A DNA stretch of 64,000 nucleotides from Rhabdothermincola salaria (GTDB taxonomy: Bacteria > Actinomycetota > Acidimicrobiia > Acidimicrobiales > Acidimicrobilacustridaceae), in the NCBI RefSeq assembly GCF_021246445.1, contig NZ_JAJQXW010000001.1:1-64000 (forward strand), given 5' to 3'. The number at the start of each line of letters is the position of its first letter. Positions within the stretch are counted from its first letter, which is position 1. The notes beneath the pieces were generated by a model. It was given only the letters and a program-made list of their open reading frames with translations. It ran no database searches and was not told where the DNA came from. Position numbers and translations under genes: made by a program. This document shows positions 24,828 through 32,745 of this stretch, piece after piece.

Positions 24828-25736
24828 ATGGGCAACTTCCTCGAGGGCAAGACGATCGCCGTGACCGGCGGAGGCCGGGGCATCGGTCGGGCCGTGTGCC
24901 TGGCGGCCGCCGCCGAGGGGGCCAACGTCGTGGTCGCCGACTACGGCGTGGCCGCCGACGGGTCCGAGCCCACGAGCGAGGTCGCCGACGCCGTCGTCGC
25001 CGAGATCACCGCCGCCGGCGGCAACGCGCTGGCCCTGGCCAACGACGTCTCCACCATGGAGGGCGGCGAGGGCATCGTGGGCGCGGCCCTCGACACCTAC
25101 GGCTCGCTCAACGGCGTGGTCTGCGTGGCCGGCATCCTGCGCGAGCGGATGCTGTTCAACATGTCCGAGGAGGAGTGGGACGACGTCATCCGGGTGCACA
25201 TGAAGGGCACCTTCACCGTCTTCAAGTCGGCCTCGGCCTACATGCGCAAGAACGGCGGCGGCTCCATGGTGTCGTTCACCTCCGGTGTGTGGTCGCTCGG
25301 CTCCACCGCCCAGGCCAACTACGCGGCCGCGAAGGGCGGCATCGTGTCGCTCACCTACTCGGCGGCGGCCGGCCTCTACCGCTACGGCGTGCGGGCCAAC
25401 GCCATCGCCCCCGTGGCCCGCACCCGCATGTCGGCCAACGTTCCGATGGCCCTCGCCGAGAACGGCGAACCCGAGGACGTGGCCCCCATGGTCACCTATC
25501 TGCTCTCCGACCAGGCACAGGACGTCACCGGTCAGGTGTACTCGGTGGTGGGCGGCAAGATCGCCGTCTGGGACCAGCCCCGGGAGGTACGGGCCATGTA
25601 CACCGACGGTCGTTGGACGCCGGAAGAGATCGCCACGTCGCTGCACGGCACCGTCGGCACCGAGCCGCTCAAGGCCATCCAGATGGCCGAGGAGAGCCGC
25701 CGGGCCGCCGCCGCCAACGAGCAGCCCAACGCCTGA
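24828..25736 (+). CDS. SDR of the 17β-HSD type 4/Hsd4A-like group
   Basis: 302 residues. TGGGRGIG cofactor motif, VAG in place of NNAG, Ser in SFTSG, Tyr/Lys in YAAAKGG. An insert after the second strand (ADYGVAADGSEPTSEVADAV) and an extended C-terminus are typical of the peroxisomal-multifunctional-type SDRs, which include the 3-hydroxyacyl-CoA dehydrogenases Hsd4A/ChsB1 of cholesterol side-chain β-oxidation. Which acyl-CoA it uses here is uncertain. ATG at 24828 with GGGAG upstream. First of four overlapping or closely spaced genes with fadE30 and ipdF. Confidence 0.82.
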   Translation: MGNFLEGKTIAVTGGGRGIGRAVCLAAAAEGANVVVADYGVAADGSEPTSEVADAVVAEITAAGGNALALANDVSTMEGGEGIVGAALDTYGSLNGVVCVAGILRERMLFNMSEEEWDDVIRVHMKGTFTVFKSASAYMRKNGGGSMVSFTSGVWSLGSTAQANYAAAKGGIVSLTYSAAAGLYRYGVRANAIAPVARTRMSANVPMALAENGEPEDVAPMVTYLLSDQAQDVTGQVYSVVGGKIAVWDQPREVRAMYTDGRWTPEEIATSLHGTVGTEPLKAIQMAEESRRAAAANEQPNA

Positions 25737-26920
25737 TGGGCCTGCCGGTCGACGTCTCCACCGTCGACGAGGAGACCTTCCGCGGCCAGGCCAAGGCGTG
25801 GTTGGCCGAGAACCTCGTCGGTGAGTACGCCACCCTCAAGGGTCGGGGTGGCCCCGGCGACGAAGAGGTCGGGTTCGAGATCCGCGAACGCTGGGAGCGG
25901 GTGCTGGGCGAGGCCGGCTGGATCGGGCTCGGGTGGCCCGTCGAGCACGGTGGCCGCAACGCCACCGTGGGCCAGCAGATCATCTGGGCCGAGGAGTACG
26001 CCCGGGCCCAGGCCCCCGGGCGGGTCAACCACATGGGCGAGAACCTGCTCGGTCCCACCCTCATCGCCCACGGCACCGAGGCCCAGCGCGAGCGCTTCCT
26101 CCCCGGCATCCTGCGGGGCGACGAGCGCTGGTGCCAGGGCTACAGCGAGCCCGACGCCGGCTCCGACCTGGCCAACGTCAAGACCCGCGCCTTCCTCGAT
26201 GGCGACCAGTGGGTGATCAACGGCCAGAAGGTCTGGACCTCCCTGGCCCACGTGTCGCACTGGTGCTTCGTGGTCGCCCGCACCGACCCCGGCTCCTCCC
26301 GCCACAAGGGCCTCTCGTTCTTCCTGGTGCCCATGGACCAGGCCGGCGTCGAGATCCGCCCCATCATCCAGATCACCGGCGGCGGCGAGTTCAACGAGGT
26401 CTTCTTCTCCGACGCCACCACCGAGGCCGACCTCATCGTGGGCGAGCCCGGCAAGGGCTGGGGCGTGGCCATGGACCTGCTCGCCTTCGAGCGGGGCATC
26501 TCCACCCTCGCCCAGCAGGTCGGCTTCGAGCGCGAGCTCGACCACCTCGTTTCCCTGGCGCAGGCCAACGGGCGCGCCACCGACCCGGTCGTGCGCCAGC
26601 GCCTGGTCGACGCCCACATCGGGTTGCAGCTCATGCGCTGGAACGGCCTGCGGTCCATGGGCGCCGGCGTCCCCGGCCCCGAGGCCTCCATCTCCAAGCT
26701 GTTCTGGGGCCAGTGGCACTCCGACCTCGGCGAGCTGGCCATGGACCTCACCGGCCCCGAGGCCATGATCGCCGAGGGCTTCCCCTACGAGCTCACGCTC
26801 GATCAGAAGCTCTTCCTCTTCACCCGTTCCGAGACCATCTACGGCGGCAGCAACGAGATCCAGCGCAACGTGCTGGGCGAACGCGTGCTCGGCCTGCCCA
26901 AGGAGCCCAACCCGTCGTGA
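25736..26920 (+). CDS. fadE30: Acyl-CoA dehydrogenase FadE30-like (steroid C/D-ring degradation)
   Basis: 394 residues. It recalls M. tuberculosis FadE30 closely: NHMGENLLGPTLIAHGT, QGYSEPDAGSDLANVKT, RPIIQITGGGEFNEVFFSDA, YGGSNEIQRNVLGERVLGLP. Glu252 in LLAFERG is the probable base. FadE30 desaturates the propionyl side chain of 5-hydroxy-HIP-CoA, an early step in breaking rings C and D. The start overlaps the preceding stop (TGATG), and the stop overlaps ipdF (GTGA). FadE30 and IpdF are also neighbours in M. tuberculosis, which supports both calls. Confidence 0.9.
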   Translation: MGLPVDVSTVDEETFRGQAKAWLAENLVGEYATLKGRGGPGDEEVGFEIRERWERVLGEAGWIGLGWPVEHGGRNATVGQQIIWAEEYARAQAPGRVNHMGENLLGPTLIAHGTEAQRERFLPGILRGDERWCQGYSEPDAGSDLANVKTRAFLDGDQWVINGQKVWTSLAHVSHWCFVVARTDPGSSRHKGLSFFLVPMDQAGVEIRPIIQITGGGEFNEVFFSDATTEADLIVGEPGKGWGVAMDLLAFERGISTLAQQVGFERELDHLVSLAQANGRATDPVVRQRLVDAHIGLQLMRWNGLRSMGAGVPGPEASISKLFWGQWHSDLGELAMDLTGPEAMIAEGFPYELTLDQKLFLFTRSETIYGGSNEIQRNVLGERVLGLPKEPNPS

Positions 26921-27681
26921 GCCCCGCTGCCCCCGAGTACCCCGCCCCCCACGGCCTGCTGGCCGGCAAGAAGGTCCTGGTCACCGCGGCGGCCGGCACC
27001 GGCATCGGCTTCGCCGCCGCCAAGCGCTGCGTGGAGGAGGGGGCCACCGTGGTCATCTCCGACAAGCACGAGCGGCGCCTGGCCGAGTCCGCCGACGAGC
27101 TCGGCGTCGCCGGCATCCCGTGCGACGTCACCGTCGAGGACGACGTGCAGCGTCTGATCGCCGGGGCCAACGAGGCCACCGGCGGCATCGACGTGTTCAT
27201 CAACAACGCCGGCCTCGGTGGCGAGGTGCCCATCGTCGACATGACCGACGACCAGTGGAACCTGGTCCTCGACGTCACCCTCAACGGCACCTTCCGGTGC
27301 ATGCGGGCCGAGATGAGCCACCTCTACGCCCACGGTGGCGGCGTCATCGTCAACAACGCCTCGGTGCTCGGCTGGCGGGCCCAGCACGGCCAGGCCCACT
27401 ACGCGGCGGCCAAGGCCGGGGTCATGGCCCTCACCCGCTGCGCCGCGGTGGAGGCCGCCGAGCACGACGTGCGGGTCAACGCGGTGGCCCCCAGCCTGGC
27501 CATGCACCCGTTCCTGGCCAAGGTCACCACCGACGAGCTGCTGGCCGAGCTCGAGAGCCGCGAGGCCTTCGGTCGGGCGGCCGAGCCGTGGGAGATCGCC
27601 AACGTCATGGTCTTCCTGGCCTCGGACTACTCGACCTACATGACCGGCGAGGTCGTGTCGGTCTCCAGCCAGCACCCCTAG
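26917..27681 (+). CDS. ipdF: IpdF-like SDR of HIP catabolism
   Basis: 254 residues. It matches IpdF in the unusual cofactor motif VTAAAGTGIG, the run VIVNNASVLGWRAQHGQAHY, and the ending YMTGEVVSVSSQHP. Catalytic residues Ser149, Tyr162 and Lys166 are present. IpdF oxidises the hydroxyl group of 5-hydroxy-HIP-CoA-derived intermediates in steroid C/D-ring degradation. GTG at 26917 overlaps the FadE30 stop. No operator of its own is seen. Confidence 0.9.
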   Translation: MSPAAPEYPAPHGLLAGKKVLVTAAAGTGIGFAAAKRCVEEGATVVISDKHERRLAESADELGVAGIPCDVTVEDDVQRLIAGANEATGGIDVFINNAGLGGEVPIVDMTDDQWNLVLDVTLNGTFRCMRAEMSHLYAHGGGVIVNNASVLGWRAQHGQAHYAAAKAGVMALTRCAAVEAAEHDVRVNAVAPSLAMHPFLAKVTTDELLAELESREAFGRAAEPWEIANVMVFLASDYSTYMTGEVVSVSSQHP

Positions 27682-27698
27682 GCGGCCGGCGCCCACCG

Positions 27699-28847
27699 GT
27701 GGACGACCGACGAGGACCGCTGTCGCACCTGCGGGTGCTCGACCTCTCGCGCCTGTACCCGGGCGCCTACTGCACCCTGTTGCTGGCCGACCTCGGCGCC
27801 GACGTGGTCAAGGTGGAGGCGCCCGGTCGGGGCGACGGGCTGCGCGACCTCGAGCCCGGGGAGGTCAAGGCCGTGCACTCCGCCCTCAACCGGGGCAAGC
27901 GCTCGATGACGCTGAACCTCAAGCACGACCGGGCCCGCGAGGTCCTGGACCGGCTCGTCCGCCAGGCCGACGTGATCGTCGAGTCGCACCGCCCCGGTCA
28001 GCTCGACGCCCTCGGGCTGGGCTACGACGACCTGCGGGCCGAGAACCCGCGCCTCGTCTGGTGCTCGATCACCGGGTTCGGATCCACCGGTCCGCGGGCG
28101 CAGGCGCCCGGCCACGACCTGACGTACCTGGGCGCGGCCGGGGTGCTGTCCCAGCTGGGGCAGGGGGAGCACCCCCGGCAGCCCGACGTCGTGCTCACCG
28201 TCCCGGTGGGGGCGCTCACCGCGGTGGTGGGCATCCTGGCCGCGGTGGCCGAGCGGGACCGCACGGGGGAGGGGGCCCGCGTCGACGCCTCGATCACCGA
28301 GGCCGTCCAGTGGGTGATGTCCGACGCTGTCACCCGCCACGTGTCGGGCGCAGGACCGGAGTGGGGCCAGTTCGCGGCCAGCGCCGTGTACCGCTGCGCG
28401 GACGGCGCCCACGTCACCCTCACCGCCACCGAGCCCCGGTCGTGGAAGGCGCTGTGCGAGGCCCTCGACGCGCCGGACCTGGTCGATCACCGCATGGGGA
28501 TCGACGACGAGGTGGCCGCCGCGGCGCGCCTCGCCGAGCTGTTCGACCGTCGTCCCGCCGCCGACTGGCTGGCCGACCCGGGTCTGGCCGGGGGCGTGGG
28601 CCCGGTGTTGGCGCCCGCCGACCTCCCCGACGACGAGCAGGTGAAGGCCCGCCGCGGCGTGCTGACCCTCGACGACGGCCTCCCGGTGGTGGCCAACCCA
28701 GTTCGGGTGGGCACCACCGACGGCGACGAGGCGTCCCTCGGGCGCACCCGCCCGCCGGCGCTCGGCGAGCACGCCGCCGACGTGCTCGCGGCGGCCGGCT
28801 ACGACGCCGAGGCCATCGAGGCCCTGCGCGCCGACGGCGTGATCTGA
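27699..28847 (+). CDS. Family III CoA-transferase/α-methylacyl-CoA racemase-like, catalytic Asp not found
   Basis: 382 residues. The N-terminus (LRVLDLSRLYPGAYCTLLLADLGADVVKVE) and GHDLTYLGAAGVL are typical of the CaiB/BaiF superfamily; length and the GHD motif fit α-methylacyl-CoA racemases, needed to invert steroid side-chain stereocentres. Where the family carries its catalytic Asp (about residue 170) the sequence reads VPVGAL, so that Asp seems to be missing. The GTG at 27699 was chosen; a start 33 bases later is possible. Same strand and 17 bases behind ipdF. Confidence 0.75.
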   Translation: MDDRRGPLSHLRVLDLSRLYPGAYCTLLLADLGADVVKVEAPGRGDGLRDLEPGEVKAVHSALNRGKRSMTLNLKHDRAREVLDRLVRQADVIVESHRPGQLDALGLGYDDLRAENPRLVWCSITGFGSTGPRAQAPGHDLTYLGAAGVLSQLGQGEHPRQPDVVLTVPVGALTAVVGILAAVAERDRTGEGARVDASITEAVQWVMSDAVTRHVSGAGPEWGQFAASAVYRCADGAHVTLTATEPRSWKALCEALDAPDLVDHRMGIDDEVAAAARLAELFDRRPAADWLADPGLAGGVGPVLAPADLPDDEQVKARRGVLTLDDGLPVVANPVRVGTTDGDEASLGRTRPPALGEHAADVLAAAGYDAEAIEALRADGVI

Positions 28848-28868
28848 CGCTCGACCCCGCCGCGTCAG
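28844..28868 (+). terminator. Hairpin at the end of the CoA-transferase gene
   Basis: CTGACGC and GCGTCAG, seven bases each, flank an 11-base loop and include the stop codon. It may end the fadE30 operon. The arms recall the TCTGACG operator half-sites, but the spacing is far longer. Confidence 0.4.
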
Positions 28869-28884
28869 CTGCCAAGATGCCGGG

Positions 28885-29475
28885 ATGGACGGACCCCGCG
28901 CCGCGACCCTCACCGACCTCGACGTGGTGGCCACCGCCCTGGGCGAGGCGTTCACCGACGATCCGCTCATGATCTGGGCGTTCCCCGACGACGAGTCGAG
29001 GCCCCGGGTCCTGCGGGGCATGTTCGGCTTCCTCGCCGAGCACCTCTACCTGCCCGACGGGGAGGTCGTGGTCGACGACCGTGGCGCCGCTGCGCTGTGG
29101 CAGCCTCCGGGCGCCCGAGGTGAGGACAGCGAGTCGTTCTGGGCCCAGCACGGCGCCGGCTTCGTGGAGGTCCTCGAGGGCCAGATCGAGCGGACCATGG
29201 TGCTCGGGGCGGCCATGGCCGAGCACCACCCCGACGAGGTCCACTGGTACCTGCCCGCCATCGGGGTGCGCCCGGTGGCCCACGGTCAGGGGGTGGGAGG
29301 AGCCCTGCTGGCCCACACGCTGGCGTCGGTCGACCGCGACGGGGCGGCTGCCTACCTCGAGGCCACCACGCCCCGCAGCGTCGTGCTCTACGAGCGCCAC
29401 GGGTTCGAGGTCACCACCGAGTTCACCGTCGACGACAGCCCACCCATCTGGCCGATGGTGCGACCGGCGCGCTGA
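28885..29475 (+). CDS. GNAT-family N-acetyltransferase
   Basis: 196 residues. The acetyl-CoA motif is seen in IGVRPVAHGQGVGGALLAHTL (pyrophosphate loop GQGVGG), followed by LEATTPRSVVLYERHGF, the usual motif B. The acceptor is unknown. ATG at 28885 just behind the CoA-transferase gene. No sign that it belongs to steroid metabolism. Confidence 0.85.
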   Translation: MDGPRAATLTDLDVVATALGEAFTDDPLMIWAFPDDESRPRVLRGMFGFLAEHLYLPDGEVVVDDRGAAALWQPPGARGEDSESFWAQHGAGFVEVLEGQIERTMVLGAAMAEHHPDEVHWYLPAIGVRPVAHGQGVGGALLAHTLASVDRDGAAAYLEATTPRSVVLYERHGFEVTTEFTVDDSPPIWPMVRPAR

Positions 29476-29662
29476 GCGAGGTGGTGATCGAGCGTCGGCT
29501 CGCAGGTCTCGACGACCTGGCAGAATCCGGATCTCCCGGGGACGGAGGGGTCACCTGGCCGAGTCGGGGCCGCCCTTCGCGGCGGTCGGGTCCGGCACCG
29601 GTGCCGACGTCGCAGGAGCTGGTGCGGGGTGCACCGGTGGGACACACGAAGGGTGGTCGGTC

Positions 29663-30490
29663 GTGAACGACGAGGTGCTGCACGTCGAACAGGACGAAGG
29701 GGTCGTCACCGTCACCATCGACGCCCCGCCCCTGAACCTGGTGGACGCCGACTTCATGGTCGCGCTCCTCGGTTGGCTGCCCGACGCCGAGGGCGACGAC
29801 TCGGTGCGGGTGGTGGTGTTCCGTAGCGCCGACCCCGACTTCTTCTTGATGCACGGCGATGTGCACCAACTCGTCGACGTCGTGCCCGACCGCGGGGCCG
29901 AGGTGACCGAGCCCAACGTGGCGCAGGCCACGTTCGAGCGATTGCACCGGGCCCCGTTCTTCACCATCGGCGTCCTCGACGGGGTGGCGCGGGGAGGGGG
30001 CTGCGAGTTCCTCTCGGCGCTCGACCTGCGGATCGGCTCCTTCGGTTCGGTGGTGGGTCAGCCGGAGGCCGCCCTCGGCATCCTCCCCGGCGCGGGTGGC
30101 ACCGTCCGGTGGTCCCGGCTGGTGGGGCGCTCCCGAGCGCTCGAGCTGTTGCTCACCGGACGGGACGTGCCCGCCGAGGAGGCGCTGGCGCTGGGCTGGT
30201 TGGACGCGCTGCTCCCGGCCCAGCACCTCGACGAGCACGCCATGGCGCTGGCGCGGAGGGTGGCCCGGCTCCCCCGAGCATCGATCGCCGCCGTCAAGGA
30301 GGTGGTCGACGCCGCCCTCACGGACGACGCCGAGGTGCTCGCCGTCGAGAACGCCGCCCTGACCCGGCTCATGGCCACGGGCGGGCACCAGGAACCGATG
30401 CGGAGGTTCCTCGCCGCCGGCGGCCAGACGAGGGAAGGTGAACGGGGCGACATCAGTGCCCTGCTGGCCGCCACGATGGGCGATGCCTGA
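29663..30490 (+). CDS. Enoyl-CoA hydratase/isomerase (crotonase) family protein
   Basis: 275 residues. The oxyanion-hole and both catalytic Glu positions of hydratases are present: GGGCEFLSALDLR and GQPEAALGILPGAGGT. It therefore could be a true enoyl-CoA hydratase. GTG at 29663 has GAAGGG about ten bases upstream. It stands alone between the GNAT gene and the convergent kinase-like gene; the 187 bases before it show no operator of the TCTGACG type. Confidence 0.82.
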   Translation: MNDEVLHVEQDEGVVTVTIDAPPLNLVDADFMVALLGWLPDAEGDDSVRVVVFRSADPDFFLMHGDVHQLVDVVPDRGAEVTEPNVAQATFERLHRAPFFTIGVLDGVARGGGCEFLSALDLRIGSFGSVVGQPEAALGILPGAGGTVRWSRLVGRSRALELLLTGRDVPAEEALALGWLDALLPAQHLDEHAMALARRVARLPRASIAAVKEVVDAALTDDAEVLAVENAALTRLMATGGHQEPMRRFLAAGGQTREGERGDISALLAATMGDA

Positions 30491-30523
30491 CGCTCCGGGG
30501 TTCCCCGCAGCGGAGGGCGGCTG

Positions 30524-31885
30524 TCAGCGGAACGTCTGGATGGGCAGGTGGGTGGCCATGGCGCTGCCCGGCGGGCCGAGGAGCGTGTGGGCTCGCAGGT
30601 TGCGCTTGTGGAACAAGGCCAACAGCTCGAGGTCCCACCGGCCCGTGCCGGCATCGGCGAGCACGAAGCGTTCGAGCTCGGCCTCCCCGGCGAACCAATC
30701 GTCGGGGCGGTGGCCGAGCACCTGGTGGATGTCGTCGAGGTCGGCGTCGCTGAGCGCGTCACCGACCTCGTCGACCCGGCGGACGTGCCGAGCGCTGCGG
30801 AACAGGGTGCGCAGGCGATAGGCCAGCCACTCGTCGTCGGTCTCGAGGTCGCGCAGCACGTCGGCCATGTTGGCCAGCGCCGTGGTGGCCCGGGACGGGC
30901 GCGGCTCGGGCACCGCCACCGTGGGCAACTCGACGTCGAGGATCTCGGCCAGGGCCTCGGTGGCGAACAGGTTCGTCTCCAGGCACCACTGCATGTTGGT
31001 CATGAGGTCGGTGTCGGCGTGCGGGGCCCGCACCGCCTGGCCGAGGGCCAGCTGGTTGGTGAGGGTGAAGGCGAAGTGGTGGCGCATCAGCGCCTCGAGG
31101 TCGACCGGGGCACCGGTCAGCTCCTCGTAGCGGGCGTAGAGCTCGGCGAACGAGCCGTAGCCGACGATGGTGTCGCGCATCCGCCACGCCGCCAGGTCCA
31201 TCATCGGGTCGCCGAGGTGCCCGATCTCGAGGTCGAGCAGGGCGACGATGTGCCCGTCGGCCTGGTGGAACTGGCCGGAATCCCACACGATGGCGGACTG
31301 CCGGCCCTGGGAGTCGGGCGGGTTGCGGTGCAGCCAGCCGAGGCAGAACTCCATGAAGGGGTCGGGGCCGTTCTTGGTCGACCGATAGACGGCTTCGTAC
31401 CTCGCCAGCCCGAAGGTGCCGGCGTCCTCGGGGCGCTCGGGACCCATGATCCCCGCAGCGCGGAACGGCTCGAGAGGCAGGGTGTGCAGGCGGGCGAGGA
31501 TCTGCAGGTAGTCGTCGACCACGGCCCGACGGTCCTCGTCGGACGTCCCCCGGAAGTCCTGCTGGCCGCCGACCCGGTCCATCACATAGGCCAGCGGCTC
31601 GTCGATGAGCCCGTGCACCTTCGGCACCGGGATGCCGTGGTCGTGGAGCACCTGCTGGAGGCGCATCTCGTGGTCGAGCGGGAAGATCAGCGGCATGTCG
31701 GTGCGATCGCCGCGCACCACCAGCTCGAGGCGCTCCCCGTCTCGTTCCACGTCGGCGAACCACACCGGTCGCCACCGGGGCTGACGGCGCAGGTCACGCA
31801 CCTCGCCGAGGTTGGTCTCCAGCCATCGGCGCACCTGCTCGGTGGCCGCCCCCCAGCGGTCCGCGGTCGGATCATCAGGGCTCAT
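30524..31885 (-). CDS. Aminoglycoside-phosphotransferase-fold kinase-like protein (ACAD10-type)
   Basis: 453 residues. The C-lobe contains LLDLEIGHLGDPMMDLA, the metal-binding Asp region of the APH/choline-kinase family. The catalytic loop normally written HGDxxxxN reads VWDSGQFHQADG: the Asp is kept but His and Asn are changed. Proteins of this type accompany acyl-CoA dehydrogenases (ACAD10/11 phosphorylate 4-hydroxyacyl-CoA). Probably co-transcribed with the SDR upstream (start 32665) and with operator site 5. The substrate is unknown. Confidence 0.75.
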   Translation of the reverse strand: MSPDDPTADRWGAATEQVRRWLETNLGEVRDLRRQPRWRPVWFADVERDGERLELVVRGDRTDMPLIFPLDHEMRLQQVLHDHGIPVPKVHGLIDEPLAYVMDRVGGQQDFRGTSDEDRRAVVDDYLQILARLHTLPLEPFRAAGIMGPERPEDAGTFGLARYEAVYRSTKNGPDPFMEFCLGWLHRNPPDSQGRQSAIVWDSGQFHQADGHIVALLDLEIGHLGDPMMDLAAWRMRDTIVGYGSFAELYARYEELTGAPVDLEALMRHHFAFTLTNQLALGQAVRAPHADTDLMTNMQWCLETNLFATEALAEILDVELPTVAVPEPRPSRATTALANMADVLRDLETDDEWLAYRLRTLFRSARHVRRVDEVGDALSDADLDDIHQVLGHRPDDWFAGEAELERFVLADAGTGRWDLELLALFHKRNLRAHTLLGPPGSAMATHLPIQTFR

Positions 31886-31909
31886 CGGTCCAGTGTGGTC
31901 CGGGAGCGC

Positions 31910-32665
31910 TCAGCCTTCGTCGATCACCGGCGGTCGGTCGCCGCCTCCGTGGGCGGCGACGTCGGCGCCGGTGACGTAGCCGGCGAGGTCGGAGGCCAAC
32001 CAGACGGCCACGTCGCCGATCTCGGTGGGCTTCGCCAGACGCTGGATGGGGATGAGCGACTCCACCTGCTGGCGACGCTCGCCTTCGCCGTAGAAGAGCT
32101 CGGCCTGCTCGGTGAGGATGTAGCCGCAGGTGATGGAGTTCACCCGCACCGTCGGTGCCCACTCCATGGCCAAGGTGGTGGTGAGCTGCTTGAGCCCGGC
32201 CTTGGCCGCCCCGTAGGCGGCAGTGGTGGGGGAGGGGCGCTGGGCCACGATGGACCCGACGTTGACGATGGACCCGCCGCCGTCCTGGTCCTTCATGTGG
32301 TGGTGGGCGCGCTGGGCCACGTAGAGGGGGGCCAGCAGGTTGAGCGCCACGATGCGCTCGGAGAACCGGGGCGACGCGTCGGCGGAGTCGGCGGGGGGCG
32401 AGCCGCCGGCGTTGTTGACCACGCAGTCGAGGCGTCCGGCGGCCTCGTGGGCGGCGTCGACCGCGGCCCAGGCGGCCTCGCCCTCGCGCAGGTCGGCGGG
32501 GACGAAGATCCAGCCTTCGGGCAGCGGCTGCTCGGGTTCACGGCGGGCGCACACCACGACGGTGGCTCCGGCGTCGGCGAAGCGCTGGGCGATGCCGCGA
32601 CCGACGCCCTTGGTGCCCCCGGTGACCAGCACCGCCTTGCCGCTCAGATCGATCTCCAGCGCCAC
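31910..32665 (-). CDS. Short-chain dehydrogenase/reductase
   Basis: 251 residues. TGGTKGVG cofactor motif, NNAGG, Ser in NVGSI, Tyr/Lys in YGAAKAG. All catalytic residues are present. GTG at 32665 was chosen because GAGGAGG lies six bases upstream; the longer frame to 32719 would enter the operator region. A near-perfect TCTGACG operator 64 bases upstream ties it to the steroid regulon. Substrate not evident. Confidence 0.84.
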   Translation of the reverse strand: MALEIDLSGKAVLVTGGTKGVGRGIAQRFADAGATVVVCARREPEQPLPEGWIFVPADLREGEAAWAAVDAAHEAAGRLDCVVNNAGGSPPADSADASPRFSERIVALNLLAPLYVAQRAHHHMKDQDGGGSIVNVGSIVAQRPSPTTAAYGAAKAGLKQLTTTLAMEWAPTVRVNSITCGYILTEQAELFYGEGERRQQVESLIPIQRLAKPTEIGDVAVWLASDLAGYVTGADVAAHGGGDRPPVIDEG

Positions 32666-32728
32666 TGCGGGCCTCCTCGGGTGCTCACGTGTTCGACGCC
32701 GCGACGCTACCGCCCGCACCGTCGGCCA

Positions 32729-32745
32729 TCTGACGGACCGTCAGC
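32729..32745. promoter_or_regulatory. 17-bp palindromic operator, site 5
   Basis: TCTGACGGACCGTCAGC, one base from consensus. It lies between the end of the NuoF-like gene and the SDR start at 32665, so it should control the minus-strand SDR and kinase-like genes. Confidence 0.75.

Noticed and set aside
28844-28868. CTGACGC-N11-GCGTCAG as an eighth operator
   Set aside because: The half-sites look alike, but the spacing is 11 bases against one to three in the others. A hairpin at the gene end is simpler.
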